A stretch of DNA of 64,000 nucleotides, taken from the NCBI GenBank assembly GCA_050303815.1, contig JBNLCM010000126.1, positions 7,288 through 71,287 on the forward strand. Reading direction: 5' to 3'. Numbering within the stretch: the stretch's first letter is position 1; each line of letters opens with the position of its first letter. A program made the position numbers and the translations under genes. This stretch comes from Cognatazoarcus sp050303815. GTDB lineage: Bacteria; Pseudomonadota; Gammaproteobacteria; Burkholderiales; Rhodocyclaceae. Of this stretch, positions 41,920 through 51,281 are shown piece by piece. The notes beneath the pieces are model-generated. The model was given only the letters and a program-made list of their open reading frames with translations, ran no database searches and was not told where the DNA came from.

Positions 41920-44544
41920 ATGATCCGGACCAATCGACGCCGACCTCCCCGGCGTGAAAGGGCTTCCCCGGACATCGACCTCGTCATGATTCAAACGGTT
42001 CGCGGACTGCTGCTCACCTCTTCGATCGCGCTGGCGACGACGCTCTTCGTGCTCGGCTACTTCACCTTTTCGGCCGCCTACGAAAAGAGCATCCGGGAGG
42101 ACGCCCAAGCCGACGCCCAACTGCTCGCGCGGCTCACCTTCAACGGTATGTTCCAGCTGATGCGCACCGGCTGGAATCGCGACCAGCTCGAAAGCTACAT
42201 CGAATCTCTCAGCCAGACCGCCGAGGGCAGCTCGGCGATGATCGACATCTACCGCGGCCCCGTCGTCAGCGAGCTTTATGGACCAATCGAACAGCCGGCA
42301 CCAGATCAGGCCGTGCTGCAGGCGGTGGGCAACGGACGGGCGGTCGAACTGAACGACAGCGAGCAAATCCGCTACGTGCTGCCGCTGACGGCGGGCGAGC
42401 CGTGCCTGCAATGCCACCGAAATGCCCGGCTCGGTACCGTGCTGGGCGCCGTCTCGGTGACCCAGGCGATTGCGCCGCTGCTCGAGGCGCACCACTCGCG
42501 TTTCACGGTCGCCGGCCTGCCGGCGATTCCGATCACCGCGGTGGCGGTGCTGGTCATGGTGGCCTACATTTCGCGCCGCCTGTCCAGCTCGATCACGGCC
42601 TTGTCCAGCGACATCGACGCGATCGACCGGGTCGCCGACCTGAAGCACCTGGCAACCCGGCCGCCGGCCCTCGCCTTCGAGGAATTCCAGGCCATCGGCG
42701 ACCAGATTTCGAAACTGACCGAGCGCATGCGCAACGTGGCCGTGGACCGGGACATGCTCGAATTCGAAATCCGGCTGCTGGAAAAATTCATCATCACCTC
42801 CGAGGTGGTGCGCGACTGGCGCGACTACGTCAGCCGACTGCTGCTCGAGATCAACACGGTACTCACCACCTGCGCCCTGTTCTCGATCTTCAAGACCGGC
42901 AACAACGACTACGAGGTCGAGGTGTTCTGGCTCAAGCAGCCCGACGCCACCCTGGTCACCACCTTCGAAGCGGCGCTGCGCAAGATCCTGCTGCAGGCCA
43001 CGCTGGACCACGCCGCCGCCGACTGCGGCATCCGCCACAACGTGGCCGAGCCGGCCGACAGCTTCGACGCCTTCGAAGGCACGCCGGAACTGCAGACCAA
43101 GTCGCTGGTCATCAGCGTGCCGAAGATCGGCGGCATCGTCGGCATCGGACTGCAGCCCGATCCGGCCGAGGATCCGGCCCGCCTGCTGGTCATCGAGTCG
43201 GTGCTGTCCACGCTGCTGAACGTCGTCGGCTCGGTCAAGGCGATCCATCACTACACCAGCGAGCTCGAGTATTTCGCGACCCGCGACCCGCTCACCAAGC
43301 TCTACAACCAGCGCATCTTCTGGGAACTGCTGGACAACGAAATCGCGCGCTCCGCCCGCCACGAAACCCGCTTCGTGCTGTTGCTGATCGACGTGGACAA
43401 CTTCAAGTCCATCAACGACAGTCACGGCCACGCGTTCGGCGACACCTTCCTGCAGGGCGTCGCGCGGGCGCTGCGCCAGGCGGTCAGGCCGGACGACCTG
43501 CTGGCCCGCTACGGCGGCGACGAATTCGTCGCGCTGCTGCCGGGCGCCAACGTCGCGGACGGCAGCCGGGTGGCCGAACGCATCCTCGCCTGCGGCAGCA
43601 AGCTCGGCACGCTGGCACCGGACAACTCCGTCGTGCGGACCGGCTTCTCGATCGGCCTGGCGGCCTTCCCGGACCATTCGACCGACCGCAAGGATCTCTT
43701 CCTGCTCGCCGACAACATGCTCTACAAGGCCAAGACCGAGAGCAAGGGGCAACTGCGCGTGCCTTCGCCGGACGACCTCGCGGCCGCCTTCCGGGCCGCC
43801 GGAGAACGAACGCTGCAGTTGTTCACGGCCATCGAGCAGCAGACCTTCGAGCCCTATTTCCAGCCCATCGTCCGACTTGCCGACGGCGGCATCGAAGCCT
43901 ACGAAGTGCTGAGCCGCCTGCCGGACGAAAGCGGCCGGATCGTCGGAGCCGACGACTTCGTGCCGTTGGCGGAACGCATGGGCGCCGTCCACCGCATCGA
44001 CCTGATCGTCATCCGCAAGGCCCTGCAGCGCCTGGCGGAGACGGATTTCACCGGCAGCATCTTCGTCAACACCTCGCCGCGCTCGCTGGTGCTCGACGAG
44101 TTCATTCCCGAGATCCGCAAGATCATCAGCGAATGCGGCATCGCACCGAAGCGAATCGTGTTCGAGATCACCGAGCGCGAGACGATTCGGCATCCCGGCG
44201 TACTCGACCACTTCATCGGCCGGCTGACCCAAGAAGGCTTCCGGCTCGCGATCGACGACTTCGGTTCGGGCTTCTCGTCCTTCCATTACCTGAAGCGCTT
44301 CCCGTTCGACTACCTGAAGATCGAGGGCGACTTCGTCGCCAACATGCTGGACAGCGAACGGGACCGCGCCATGGTACGAAGCATCGCCGCCCTGGCGCGG
44401 GAGCTCGGCATCCGCTGCCTGGCGGAGCACGTCGAATCCGAGGCCGTATTGGAGGCGCTGCGGGAATTGCGCATCGACCTGGGCCAGGGTTTCCATCTGG
44501 GCCTGCCGGCGCCGCTCGAAGGCAGCAAGGTGATCGCACAGTGA
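41920..44544 (+). CDS. GGDEF-EAL c-di-GMP enzyme with heme-c-type periplasmic sensor
   Basis: An 874-residue protein (853 if Met 41986 is the start). Two membrane helices (about 28-50 and 195-215) flank a periplasmic domain that ends in EPCLQCH, a covalent heme-binding motif like those of DUF3365 sensors. A HAMP-like segment, a GAF-like region (about 290-440), a GGDEF domain with intact YGGDEF and a preceding RxxD inhibitory site (RPDD), and an EAL domain follow. The EAL signature is EVL, with catalytic-type residues kept in FVNTSP, FEITERE, AIDDFGSG, LKIEGDF and CLAEHVE. It could make or degrade c-di-GMP in response to redox state or a heme ligand. Confidence 0.87.
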   Translation: MIRTNRRRPPRRERASPDIDLVMIQTVRGLLLTSSIALATTLFVLGYFTFSAAYEKSIREDAQADAQLLARLTFNGMFQLMRTGWNRDQLESYIESLSQTAEGSSAMIDIYRGPVVSELYGPIEQPAPDQAVLQAVGNGRAVELNDSEQIRYVLPLTAGEPCLQCHRNARLGTVLGAVSVTQAIAPLLEAHHSRFTVAGLPAIPITAVAVLVMVAYISRRLSSSITALSSDIDAIDRVADLKHLATRPPALAFEEFQAIGDQISKLTERMRNVAVDRDMLEFEIRLLEKFIITSEVVRDWRDYVSRLLLEINTVLTTCALFSIFKTGNNDYEVEVFWLKQPDATLVTTFEAALRKILLQATLDHAAADCGIRHNVAEPADSFDAFEGTPELQTKSLVISVPKIGGIVGIGLQPDPAEDPARLLVIESVLSTLLNVVGSVKAIHHYTSELEYFATRDPLTKLYNQRIFWELLDNEIARSARHETRFVLLLIDVDNFKSINDSHGHAFGDTFLQGVARALRQAVRPDDLLARYGGDEFVALLPGANVADGSRVAERILACGSKLGTLAPDNSVVRTGFSIGLAAFPDHSTDRKDLFLLADNMLYKAKTESKGQLRVPSPDDLAAAFRAAGERTLQLFTAIEQQTFEPYFQPIVRLADGGIEAYEVLSRLPDESGRIVGADDFVPLAERMGAVHRIDLIVIRKALQRLAETDFTGSIFVNTSPRSLVLDEFIPEIRKIISECGIAPKRIVFEITERETIRHPGVLDHFIGRLTQEGFRLAIDDFGSGFSSFHYLKRFPFDYLKIEGDFVANMLDSERDRAMVRSIAALARELGIRCLAEHVESEAVLEALRELRIDLGQGFHLGLPAPLEGSKVIAQ

Positions 44545-44819
44545 GCGGCAGCCGGGGCAGCCCGGCCCGGCAGCGACCGGTAGCGCCGAGCGCCACCGGA
44601 AATCCCGCGCCTCACGCGGCGGCGAACTGCCGCTCGTGCCGAGTTGCGCACAGCGAGGCGCTTATGCGTTTGGCACGTATCGGCCGGCCGAGGCCGGATC
44701 GATCCGGCCCTAGCGGGAAACACGCTTCGGTCGAGCTCGTCGGGTCGGCTTCAGCCGGCCAGCGGCGCCCGAATTCCGCTTGCATCACAAGCGCCACCAA
44801 GATCGCACCGCTAAGAGTT
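44545..44819. other. Non-coding, no recognised feature
   Basis: GC-rich spacer after the GGDEF-EAL stop. Short inverted GC-rich words occur but no terminator with a T tract, promoter or conserved frame was found. On the minus strand, AILVALVMQ near 44790 resembles AILVGLVIR after the second copy of the duplicated gene at 59396, so its right end may belong to the dispersed repeat. Confidence 0.5.
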
Positions 44820-45255
44820 GCCGCGACCTCCCGCGCGAATGTCTCCGCCGTGCCCGGCGGCGATGCTCAGCGCTCGCGAACGCGAACCAGCACCGCCTCG
44901 ACCGCGTCGATCGGAATCACCGCGTCGAAGAACTCGCGCCCGGAAACCTCGCCCAGCACCAGCAGCCGCTCCGACGAATCGCGCACCAAACCGGACAACT
45001 CCTGCCCGCTGCGCATGCGCAGCATGACCCGCTCGCCCTTGTGCGCGGCGATGAAGGACTGCGTCGTATCGGACGGCGAGATCGTCAAGCCTTGCCCAGC
45101 AGCGGCGGCAGCGGAGGCGAAGGTCAGGCAGGCGATGGCGGTGATCGGAATACGCATTTCGAGTTCCCCTTGTCGGACGTGGTGCATCGAGCCAGCGCGA
45201 GTGTGCGCCCACCTGGCGGGCGTCCTCAAGCCCTCGCCGGCAATACGCTTCGCCG
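44820..45255 (-). repeat. Dispersed repeat, copy 1 (carries small exported protein gene)
   Basis: This segment matches 59348-59783 almost base for base through the small gene and about 100 bp upstream of it (including the words CCCCTTGTCGGA and GTGTGCGCCCACCTGGCGGG), and its left end matches 48840-48914. No transposase, terminal inverted repeat or target duplication was found, so the mode of spread is unknown. Confidence 0.7.
44867..45157 (-). CDS. Small exported protein with Sm-like domain pattern, copy 1
   Basis: A 96-residue protein with signal peptide (ending AAAAAG near residue 21) and one small beta-rich domain: KGERVMLRMRSGQELSGLV, ERLLVLGEVSGREFFDAVI and VDAVEAVLVRV. The order of strands and the Gly placement recall LSm/SH3-like barrels, but this is only a visual similarity. 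GGGGAA before the ATG serves as ribosome site. The protein at 59396 differs at only four of 96 residues. Function unknown. Confidence 0.65.
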   Translation of the reverse strand: MRIPITAIACLTFASAAAAAGQGLTISPSDTTQSFIAAHKGERVMLRMRSGQELSGLVRDSSERLLVLGEVSGREFFDAVIPIDAVEAVLVRVRER

Positions 45256-45864
45256 ACAACAGAAGTCAGCCGAAGGGCCGCTCCACCGAGGAACCCGACT
45301 CGCGGCCTATGGAAGAAGCTCGGGCGAAGGAGCCATTCGAGTTGTTGCTGTCGAGCAACTGCAATCTGATGGCAAAGTCGCCGTTCTGTGTGATCTGTGA
45401 CCCCTCCTTGCGGGCCCTGAAGCTGCGGGAGCCCCGATCGAAATTGCCTTTCGCTGCGGTATGATCGGGCCTCCTTGGAAGCATGCTGCAGCCGGCCCAG
45501 GAGCTGTCCCCATTCGGTCCCGACTGGAGCTGCCAAGCCGTGATGTGCGAGCACGTGGGCAATTGCAGCCGTCGATCGGGCGCCACACGTAACATTCAGA
45601 AATCAAATGCAGACGGTTTCGAGTCGAAGCGTTGACCAAATTCACTGCGCGCGCACCGCGATGCCTGCAACATCGCGCATTCGATGGGGCGGCGGCCGGA
45701 TCGGCCGCGTGCCGGCAAGCCGTCCGGGAAGCTGCGGATTGACCGATCCATCGGGCAGAGTCGGCTGGGCGTGCGTGCCGCACGTTGCGTCCCGGAGCAC
45801 GAGCTGGATTAGGGTCCGTGGTACTCGGGCGCGGAGCCACAAGTTGTCTTGTCAGGAGAAGGTG
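45256..45864. other. Long spacer without a supported gene
   Basis: About 600 bp. A minus-strand frame (45266-45595) is open but has no family match, signal or ribosome site. The segment 45280-45315 (GACTCGCGGCCTATGG core) recurs at about 61127-61165. The last 30 bp carry the AGGAGAAGG site of the next gene. A promoter for the lipoprotein pair should lie here, but no convincing -35/-10 was found. Confidence 0.5.
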
Positions 45865-46257
45865 ATGATATTGAAGTCGTGGTCGAGGAACATCGGGATG
45901 ATTCGCTACGCGCTGCTTGCGTCGCTTGCGGTCGGAGTCAGCGCCTGTGCGAGCAAGGCGCCGGCGCCGGTGGAACAGATGGCGACCAGCCGCGCAGCCG
46001 TGTCCCAGGCCGAACGCGCCGGCGCCGGGGAATTCGCCGCCGTGGAGTTGCTGGCGGCGCGCGAAAAGCTGAATCGGGCCGACGTCGCGATGCGCGACGG
46101 CCACAACGACGAGGCGCTCCGTCTCGCCGAGCAGGCGGAAGCCGACGCCGTGCTGGCGGAAGCCAAGGCGCGCAGCGGCCAGTCGAACAAGGCCGTCGAA
46201 GAGATGAAACAGGCGATCGAAACGCTGCGCGAAGAAATCCAGCGCAAGAGCCGCTGA
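45865..46257 (+). CDS. DUF4398 lipoprotein
   Basis: A 130-residue lipoprotein (lipobox LASLAVGVSAC, Cys near 30) followed by a helical DUF4398-type domain with QAERAGAGEFAAVELLAAREKLNRA and ALRLAEQAEADAVLAEAKA. The ATG at 45865 is fixed by AGGAGAAGG immediately upstream; the longer open frame lacks a signal. It is paired with the OmpA-type lipoprotein gene 29 bp downstream, a common arrangement in beta- and gammaproteobacteria. Probably an envelope structural helper. Confidence 0.85.
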   Translation: MILKSWSRNIGMIRYALLASLAVGVSACASKAPAPVEQMATSRAAVSQAERAGAGEFAAVELLAAREKLNRADVAMRDGHNDEALRLAEQAEADAVLAEAKARSGQSNKAVEEMKQAIETLREEIQRKSR

Positions 46258-46286
46258 TCGCCCGCGCGACGACACAGGAGAGTTTG

Positions 46287-47252
46287 ATGAATACGAAGAA
46301 GTCCTCCAGACCTGCCGCGTTGATCGCAGCGTTCGCGGCCCTGGGCTTGGCGGCGTGCTCGAGCACACCGATGAAGAACGAGCAGCTCGACGAAGCGCGC
46401 ACGGCCTACCGCAGCGCGGCGGGCGACCCGCAGACCGCGAAGAGTGCCCTGGTCCAGTTGCGACACGCCGAAGAGGCCTTGCAGCGGGCCGAGAAGCTGC
46501 AGGCCGAAGGCGCCAAAGCGGAGCAGGTGTCGCACTACGCCTACCTGGCCAAGCAGCGCAGCCTGATCGCACAGGAAGTCGCCAAGCAGGCCACCGCCCG
46601 GCAGAGCATCGAAGACTCAAAGGCGCAGCGCGACCAAATACTGATCGAGTCGCGCACTCGCGAGGCGGAAAGTGCCGCGGAGCGTGCCGAGCAGCGACGC
46701 ATGGAAGCCGAGCAGCAACGCATGGAAGCCGAGCAGGCCCGCCAACTGGCCGAGGAACGCCTGAACGAGGCGGAGATGGCTCGCGCTCAGGCGCTCGAAG
46801 CGCAGAACAAGGCCAAGGCACTGGCTGCCCAGCTCGAGGACTTGCAAGCGAAGCAGACCGATCGCGGCATGGTGCTCACGCTGGGTGACGTATTGTTCGA
46901 CACCGGCAAGGCAAGCCTCAAGGCGGGCGCAATGCGCACGATGGACAAGCTGGCCGATTTCCTGGGCGCAAACCCGGAGCGCAGGATCCTGGTCGAGGGG
47001 CACACCGACAGCGTCGGCTCGGAAGACTACAACCAGGCCTTGTCGGAGCGCCGCGCGCGCTCGGTCCTCAATGCCATCGGCGAACGTGGCATCTCGCGCG
47101 ACCGCATCGAGATCGAGGGGCTGGGCGAAGCCTACCCGGTGGCCAGCAACGACGATGCCTACGGGCGACAGCAGAATCGGCGCGTCGAGGTCATCTTCTC
47201 CGACGACAACGGCCAGTTCAAGAATCGTCGCGCGATGCAGAGCGGCCGGTAG
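46287..47252 (+). CDS. OmpA-family peptidoglycan-binding lipoprotein
   Basis: A 321-residue lipoprotein: lipobox AALGLAAC (Cys near 24), a DUF4398-like N-terminal region, a long charged coiled coil (about 110-200, with repeated RMEAEQQ units) and an OmpA-C domain (about 205-315) with LGDVLFDTGKASL, LVEGHTDSVGS, NQALSERRARSV and GRQQNRRVEVI, the peptidoglycan-contact motifs. It tethers the outer membrane to the wall. GGAG upstream supports ATG 46287; a terminator follows at 47267. Confidence 0.92.
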   Translation: MNTKKSSRPAALIAAFAALGLAACSSTPMKNEQLDEARTAYRSAAGDPQTAKSALVQLRHAEEALQRAEKLQAEGAKAEQVSHYAYLAKQRSLIAQEVAKQATARQSIEDSKAQRDQILIESRTREAESAAERAEQRRMEAEQQRMEAEQARQLAEERLNEAEMARAQALEAQNKAKALAAQLEDLQAKQTDRGMVLTLGDVLFDTGKASLKAGAMRTMDKLADFLGANPERRILVEGHTDSVGSEDYNQALSERRARSVLNAIGERGISRDRIEIEGLGEAYPVASNDDAYGRQQNRRVEVIFSDDNGQFKNRRAMQSGR

Positions 47253-47266
47253 ACCTGCCGGCCACG

Positions 47267-47300
47267 GACAACGCGGGCGCTCATGAGGGCCCGCGTTGTC
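47267..47300 (+). terminator. Stem-loop terminator after the OmpA-type gene
   Basis: A perfect 12-bp stem GACAACGCGGGC/GCCCGCGTTGTC with a 10-base loop, followed by GTTTG. The T tract is short, but the stem strength and position 15 bp after the stop favour termination. Confidence 0.75.
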
Positions 47301-47435
47301 GTTTGGGGGACCACAGGGCGCCAATCTAGCGAACGACCGGGCCCGCCCACGTTTAGCCACGATGGCACGCACCGTCGTGACGACCCCGTGGGCGGTAGCC
47401 CGTCCAAGGTGCGAATGATCCGCTCCGACCGACCG

Positions 47436-48055
47436 TCAGCCCGGCACATCGAGCGCAGGATTCAAGACCCGCATCATCTCTCTCGCCGCTCCCAGCAACT
47501 CGTCGCGGCTTCTGCCCTCCGCCAGGGGCCCATTGATTAAGAGACTGGCCGGACCATGCACGGACGACTAGGCCAACGGCTCCTGTGCGCTGAACGTCTC
47601 CGGGTCTTCGTCTTCGAGCGTCTGTACGAAGCCCTCCTGTATGCAGTACACCAGTCGGCGCGTCGCCGCGTGGTAGCCGCCGTCCGGCGAATGGATCGTC
47701 TCCTCACGCCGCATGGTGCGGAAGAAGGACGGCTTGGCGGGCGCGAACGCAACGTAGGCCAGCCCCACCGCGCGGAACGCATCGCCGTCGTACCGCTGGG
47801 TCTGCTGCCTGACCTCTTCCATCGCTTCGACCAGTTGGTTCGGCACGCGTGTCGCGAAGGCAGTCAGCAGCGCACGCTTGCCCACGTAGTGTCGAAAGAC
47901 CAAAGAGGGGAAACGCCCACCCGCTTGGCACACGCGCGCAGCGTCACGGTTTCGATGCCGAACTGCGAGGCGATTTCGTCAACGGCGTCCAACAACGATT
48001 CTGCGAGATGTCCGTGGTGATAGTGGCTATTTTTGGACTTCACGTGCGTAGTCAT
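47436..48055 (-). pseudogene. TetR-family regulator, frameshifted and with an internal stop
   Basis: The minus strand begins with a normal TetR DNA-binding region (YHHGHLAESLLDAVDEIA, RACAKRVGVSP). Near 47905 the frame must shift by one base (loss of a C in a run) to continue as SLVFRHYVGKRALLTAFATRV, the expected helix-turn-helix and start of the ligand domain. After EPLA an in-frame TAG near 47566 interrupts the domain, yet the same frame continues with SSVHGPASLLINGPLAEGRS to a TGA at 47436-47438, again TetR-like. Two separate lesions make a sequencing error unlikely. It lies downstream of a decayed permease gene that it may once have regulated. Confidence 0.75.
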
Positions 48056-48121
48056 GGCACGCAGAGTGAACGACGCCAACTTTTTTCGTTCTCCCCCCTT
48101 GTCGTGGCTCGCGGCAGGCCG

Positions 48122-48876
48122 CTATCCGTAGGCAAGTGTCTCGGGCATCGAAAGCTTGCGGCACGGCGAGCCGGGATGCGGCTCGCCAGCCAGCCGAAGA
48201 CCAGGCCCACGGCCAGCGTGATCGGCGATCCCCCACCGCCGAACGCGCAACGCAAGGCCGCCCCCTCCCCCAGCATCGGTCGGCCGAAGAATGCCGCCGC
48301 CGATGCGCAGCGCCCGCACGATGCCGAGCACGGGATTGCCGTAGCGCTCGGCCGCCTGCTGGTTCATCACCACTTCGGGCGCATCGGACGAGCACAGCAA
48401 GCAACCAGCCGCGGCCGGAGCAGGTCGCTGTCGTGCGGCAATGCCACGATGCCGACGCCGCCGGCGGCGGCGACGAGTTGCGATTGCAGTTCGCCGCGGC
48501 CGCCGCTCCAGGTTTCGATCCGCGCCACGTTGCCGACGCTTCGAGATACCTGCAGCGCACGTTCGCGATCGATCTGCTGCTCCAGCATGACCAGCACGTC
48601 GTGCTTCATGCCACTACGGACGTCGGCCAGCAGTGTGGCCAACGATGCGCGCACGTCGAAGCCGGCATTGAAGAGAAGATCGCGACGCCCAGCACCACGG
48701 CCACGACGGTCGGCACCAGGCGTTTGCCGCTGCACAGCCTGTTGCGCAGTGCCAACCGCAGGCCGACCGGCAGCAGCGGGCTGGCGGGTCAGGATCTCGA
48801 AATTGAGCTTGCCGGCGACGAAGCAGGAGAACGAGTAGCCAAGCCAGCGCGAGCTGCCGCGCTCTCCGGCGCGCAT
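48122..48876 (-). pseudogene. FtsX/MacB-type ABC transporter permease remnant
   Basis: Permease-like fragments on the minus strand occur in different frames in the right order: PVGLRLALRNRL and VPTVVAVVLGVAIFSS (near 48690-48790), then FDVRASLATLLADV, HDVLVMLEQQIDRERALQV and VARIETWSGGRGEL, then SDAPEVVMNQQAAERYGNPVLG, then LAVGLVFGWLASRIPARRAASF and the family-typical ending SMPETLAYG with stop at 48122. At least three frameshifts separate them. The length is below that of a full permease, so the N-terminal part is lost or replaced. No ATPase gene is nearby. Confidence 0.65.
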
Positions 48877-48914
48877 TTCCCCACGGCACCTGGCGGCGAT
48901 GCTCAGCGCTCGCG
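48840..48914 (-). repeat. Dispersed repeat, truncated copy 3
   Basis: About 75 bp match the sequence just beyond the 3' end of the duplicated small gene, with the shared core GGCGGCGATGCTCAGCGCTC (44857-44876). Only the last codons of the small gene remain; the rest is missing. It abuts the permease remnant, so the repeat and the decay may be linked. Confidence 0.55.
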
Positions 48915-49280
48915 CCCAGGATAGCTTGCTACCGAGTCGCCATTCATGGCGTCCCTCGAATGGGGACGGGCCCGCGCTGCCCATCGGGCGACGATCCGCC
49001 GCGGCGACAATACCCGTTGCAGAAAATAATCGAGTCCTAGTTCATAAATGCGGCATTTCCGTTTATCGACACTGAAAACGCCAGAATTTCCGCGCACCAA
49101 GGCCCTAGAGTGAACCGTACTGAACGGTCGTGCTCGCCCACGCTTGCACGGGAAGCCTTCACGGCGGACGAGCTGATCCGCCACACGCACCTGCGTTAGA
49201 TCCTTGGGTGACTCTTGCCACAGCTCACGGACGAAACAACGCACGCAAGTACGACTTCATCCTCTTGGGAAATCACTGCA
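48915..49280. other. Spacer and control region before dpaL
   Basis: The left 100 bp are GC-rich and featureless. The stretch 49018-49100 is clearly A/T-richer than its surroundings and probably holds the promoter of the catabolic island, but no firm -35/-10 or operator could be assigned. Start codon context for dpaL (TTGGGAAAT before ATG 49281) lies at its end. Confidence 0.5.
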
Positions 49281-50471
49281 ATGCTCGAAATCGACGGAAA
49301 GATCACGCACTTCTCAAACCCCGCAGCACGCACTGGACAGCCTTATCCGGATCAACTGAGGGCGATCATCAGCCTGGCCAGCGCTCGCGAAGCCATCGAC
49401 GACATTTCGAGCTGGCCTGGATACGAAGCGACGCCGCTGCATTCGCTCGAATCGATGGCCGCGGAAAGCGGCCTCTCGTCGCTGTACTACAAGGATGAGT
49501 CGCAACGCTTTGGCCTGAAAAGCTTCAAGGCACTTGGCGGCGCCTACGCCGTCGCGCGTCAATTGCAACATGCGATCGAAGCACGCAGCGGCCGCCGGCC
49601 GACCATCGCAGAGCTGCTGAGCGGGCAGCGCCAGGCCGAGGTTGCCGATCTCGTCGTCAGTTGTGCAACCGACGGAAACCACGGGCGCTCCGTGGCCTGG
49701 GGAGCCCGGATGTTCGGATGCGGCTGCGTGATCTACGTGCATCGCGATGTCTCGGAGGGCCGCAAGCAGGCGATGGAAGCGTTCGGCGCCGAGGTCGTTC
49801 GCATCGACGGCAACTACGACGAATCCGTGCGCACCGCCGACGCCGAGGCGAAAGCGAATGGCCGCATCATCGTTTCCGACACCAGCTATGACGGCTACAT
49901 GGAAATCCCCAAGGATGTGGCGCTCGGCTACACGGTGATGTTCGCCGAAATTGTCGAGCAGCTCGACGGGATCATTCCGACGCACGTATTCGTCCAGGGC
50001 GGCGTCGGCGGGCTGGCGTCGGCGATGGCCGGGTATTTCTGGGAGCTCTGGGGTGCCGATCGGCCGCGCTTGGTCGTGGTCGAGCCCGAGCAAGCGAATT
50101 GCCTGCAGCTGAGCGCGCAGGCCGGCAAACCGGTCGTCGTGACGGGCGATCTTGAAACGCTGATGGCGGGCTTGGCCTGCGGCGAAGTTTCAGCGCTTGC
50201 ATGGCAGATTCTCTCGATCGGCGCCGACGACTTCATGACGGTCAGCGAAGACGCAGTGCCCAAGACCATGCGCGCCCTTGCCCAGGGCTTCGAGGCGGAC
50301 CCCAAGATCGAAGCGGGCGAATCGGCCGTGCCCGGCTTGGCCGCGGTCGTGATCGCGCGACGCTCCGTGGCAGCTTCGGCGGCTCTGGGCCTCGATGAAA
50401 ACAGCCGTGTGCTGGTGATCGGCACCGAAGGCGCGACCGACCCGGCGCTCTACCGCTCGCTGGTCGGCTGA
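49281..50471 (+). CDS. dpaL: Diaminopropionate ammonia-lyase
   Basis: A 396-residue PLP enzyme of fold type II that converts 2,3-diaminopropionate to pyruvate and ammonia. Family marks are the PLP lysine region QRFGLKSFKALGGAYAV (about residues 72-90), SCATDGNHGRSVAWGARMFG, EIPKDVALGYTVMF, FVQGGVGGLASAMAGYF and VIGTEGATDP at the end. Length is normal. It heads a catabolic island with the Lrp regulator convergent after 49 bp. Threonine dehydratase-like EutB of ectoine clusters is a related possibility, but the GNHGRSVAW motif fits DpaL better. Confidence 0.87.
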   Translation: MLEIDGKITHFSNPAARTGQPYPDQLRAIISLASAREAIDDISSWPGYEATPLHSLESMAAESGLSSLYYKDESQRFGLKSFKALGGAYAVARQLQHAIEARSGRRPTIAELLSGQRQAEVADLVVSCATDGNHGRSVAWGARMFGCGCVIYVHRDVSEGRKQAMEAFGAEVVRIDGNYDESVRTADAEAKANGRIIVSDTSYDGYMEIPKDVALGYTVMFAEIVEQLDGIIPTHVFVQGGVGGLASAMAGYFWELWGADRPRLVVVEPEQANCLQLSAQAGKPVVVTGDLETLMAGLACGEVSALAWQILSIGADDFMTVSEDAVPKTMRALAQGFEADPKIEAGESAVPGLAAVVIARRSVAASAALGLDENSRVLVIGTEGATDPALYRSLVG

Positions 50472-50520
50472 TCCAAATTGCGCCCGACGGCGCAAGCTGT
50501 CGGGCGCGATCCAATGGCAT

Positions 50521-51012
50521 TCAGTCTGGCGCTTCAAAGACCGGGACCGCCAGCCCCACCTTCACCGGATCCATCACGACGATGGTGTGAAAGCTGCGCA
50601 CGTTGGAGTTCTCGAAGAACGTCCGACGCGTGAATTTCTCGTAGTGGTGCATGTCCTTCGCGGTCACGATGAGCACGAAATCAAACGTGCCCGTGACGTA
50701 GTAGCACTGCTGGACCGCGTCGTTGCCTCGCACCCCTTCCTTGAAGGTGTCGATCAGGTCTGCACGCTCCCGCTCCAGACTGACCTGCACGATGAAGGTC
50801 ATCGGTCGCCCGACGGCCAGCGGATTGACCACCGCGATTTCCGCCTGGATGACCTGCTGCTCCCTCATCCGCTTCAACCGTCTTTGAACCGCCGCGGCCG
50901 ACAGGCCAACGCGTTCGGCAATCTCCTCGGTCGTGGTGCGACCGGCAACCTGGACGATCTCCAGAATGCTTCGGTCGAAACTGTCCAGCGACGCCGGATT
51001 GTGATTCCCCAT
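50521..51012 (-). CDS. Lrp/AsnC-family regulator
   Basis: A 163-residue regulator with N-terminal helix-turn-helix (LDSFDRSILEIVQVAGR, LSAAAVQRRLKRM) and C-terminal RAM effector domain (VQQCYYVTGTFDFVLIVTAKD). Amino acid ligands are typical. It is convergent with dpaL and divergent from the racemase-like gene across a 269-bp, partly A/T-rich region that likely holds its operators. It is analogous in position to DoeX/AsnC regulators of ectoine clusters. Confidence 0.9.
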   Translation of the reverse strand: MGNHNPASLDSFDRSILEIVQVAGRTTTEEIAERVGLSAAAVQRRLKRMREQQVIQAEIAVVNPLAVGRPMTFIVQVSLERERADLIDTFKEGVRGNDAVQQCYYVTGTFDFVLIVTAKDMHHYEKFTRRTFFENSNVRSFHTIVVMDPVKVGLAVPVFEAPD

Positions 51013-51281
51013 GAATCGTCTCCTTAGAAAACCCGCTCCCGGACCGCCCCTCGGGCGGCCATTCGAGGCTGAATGCTCGTCTTCAAATCCGACACGCCGG
51101 TCGCGCGGAATTTCGTCAACAACAGACCGAAATCAGCGGATTTCACGCAACGAAAACACTGAATTCGACGGATCGCTTCGTTCGCGTAGCGTAACTTATA
51201 CCAACCGCGACGGGCTTTCGAGTCGCCAATCCAATCAGATCCGGACAACACGGGTCGCTACGGAAAACAAGGAAGAGACAA

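Noticed and set aside
45266..45595. Minus-strand frame of 109 codons
   Set aside because: No ribosome site, signal, domain or repeat-copy conservation; treated as non-coding.
47864..48079. Intact small TetR-like gene
   Set aside because: The frame ends inside the DNA-binding domain, and the remaining parts follow in another frame and beyond a stop, so it is a pseudogene fragment.
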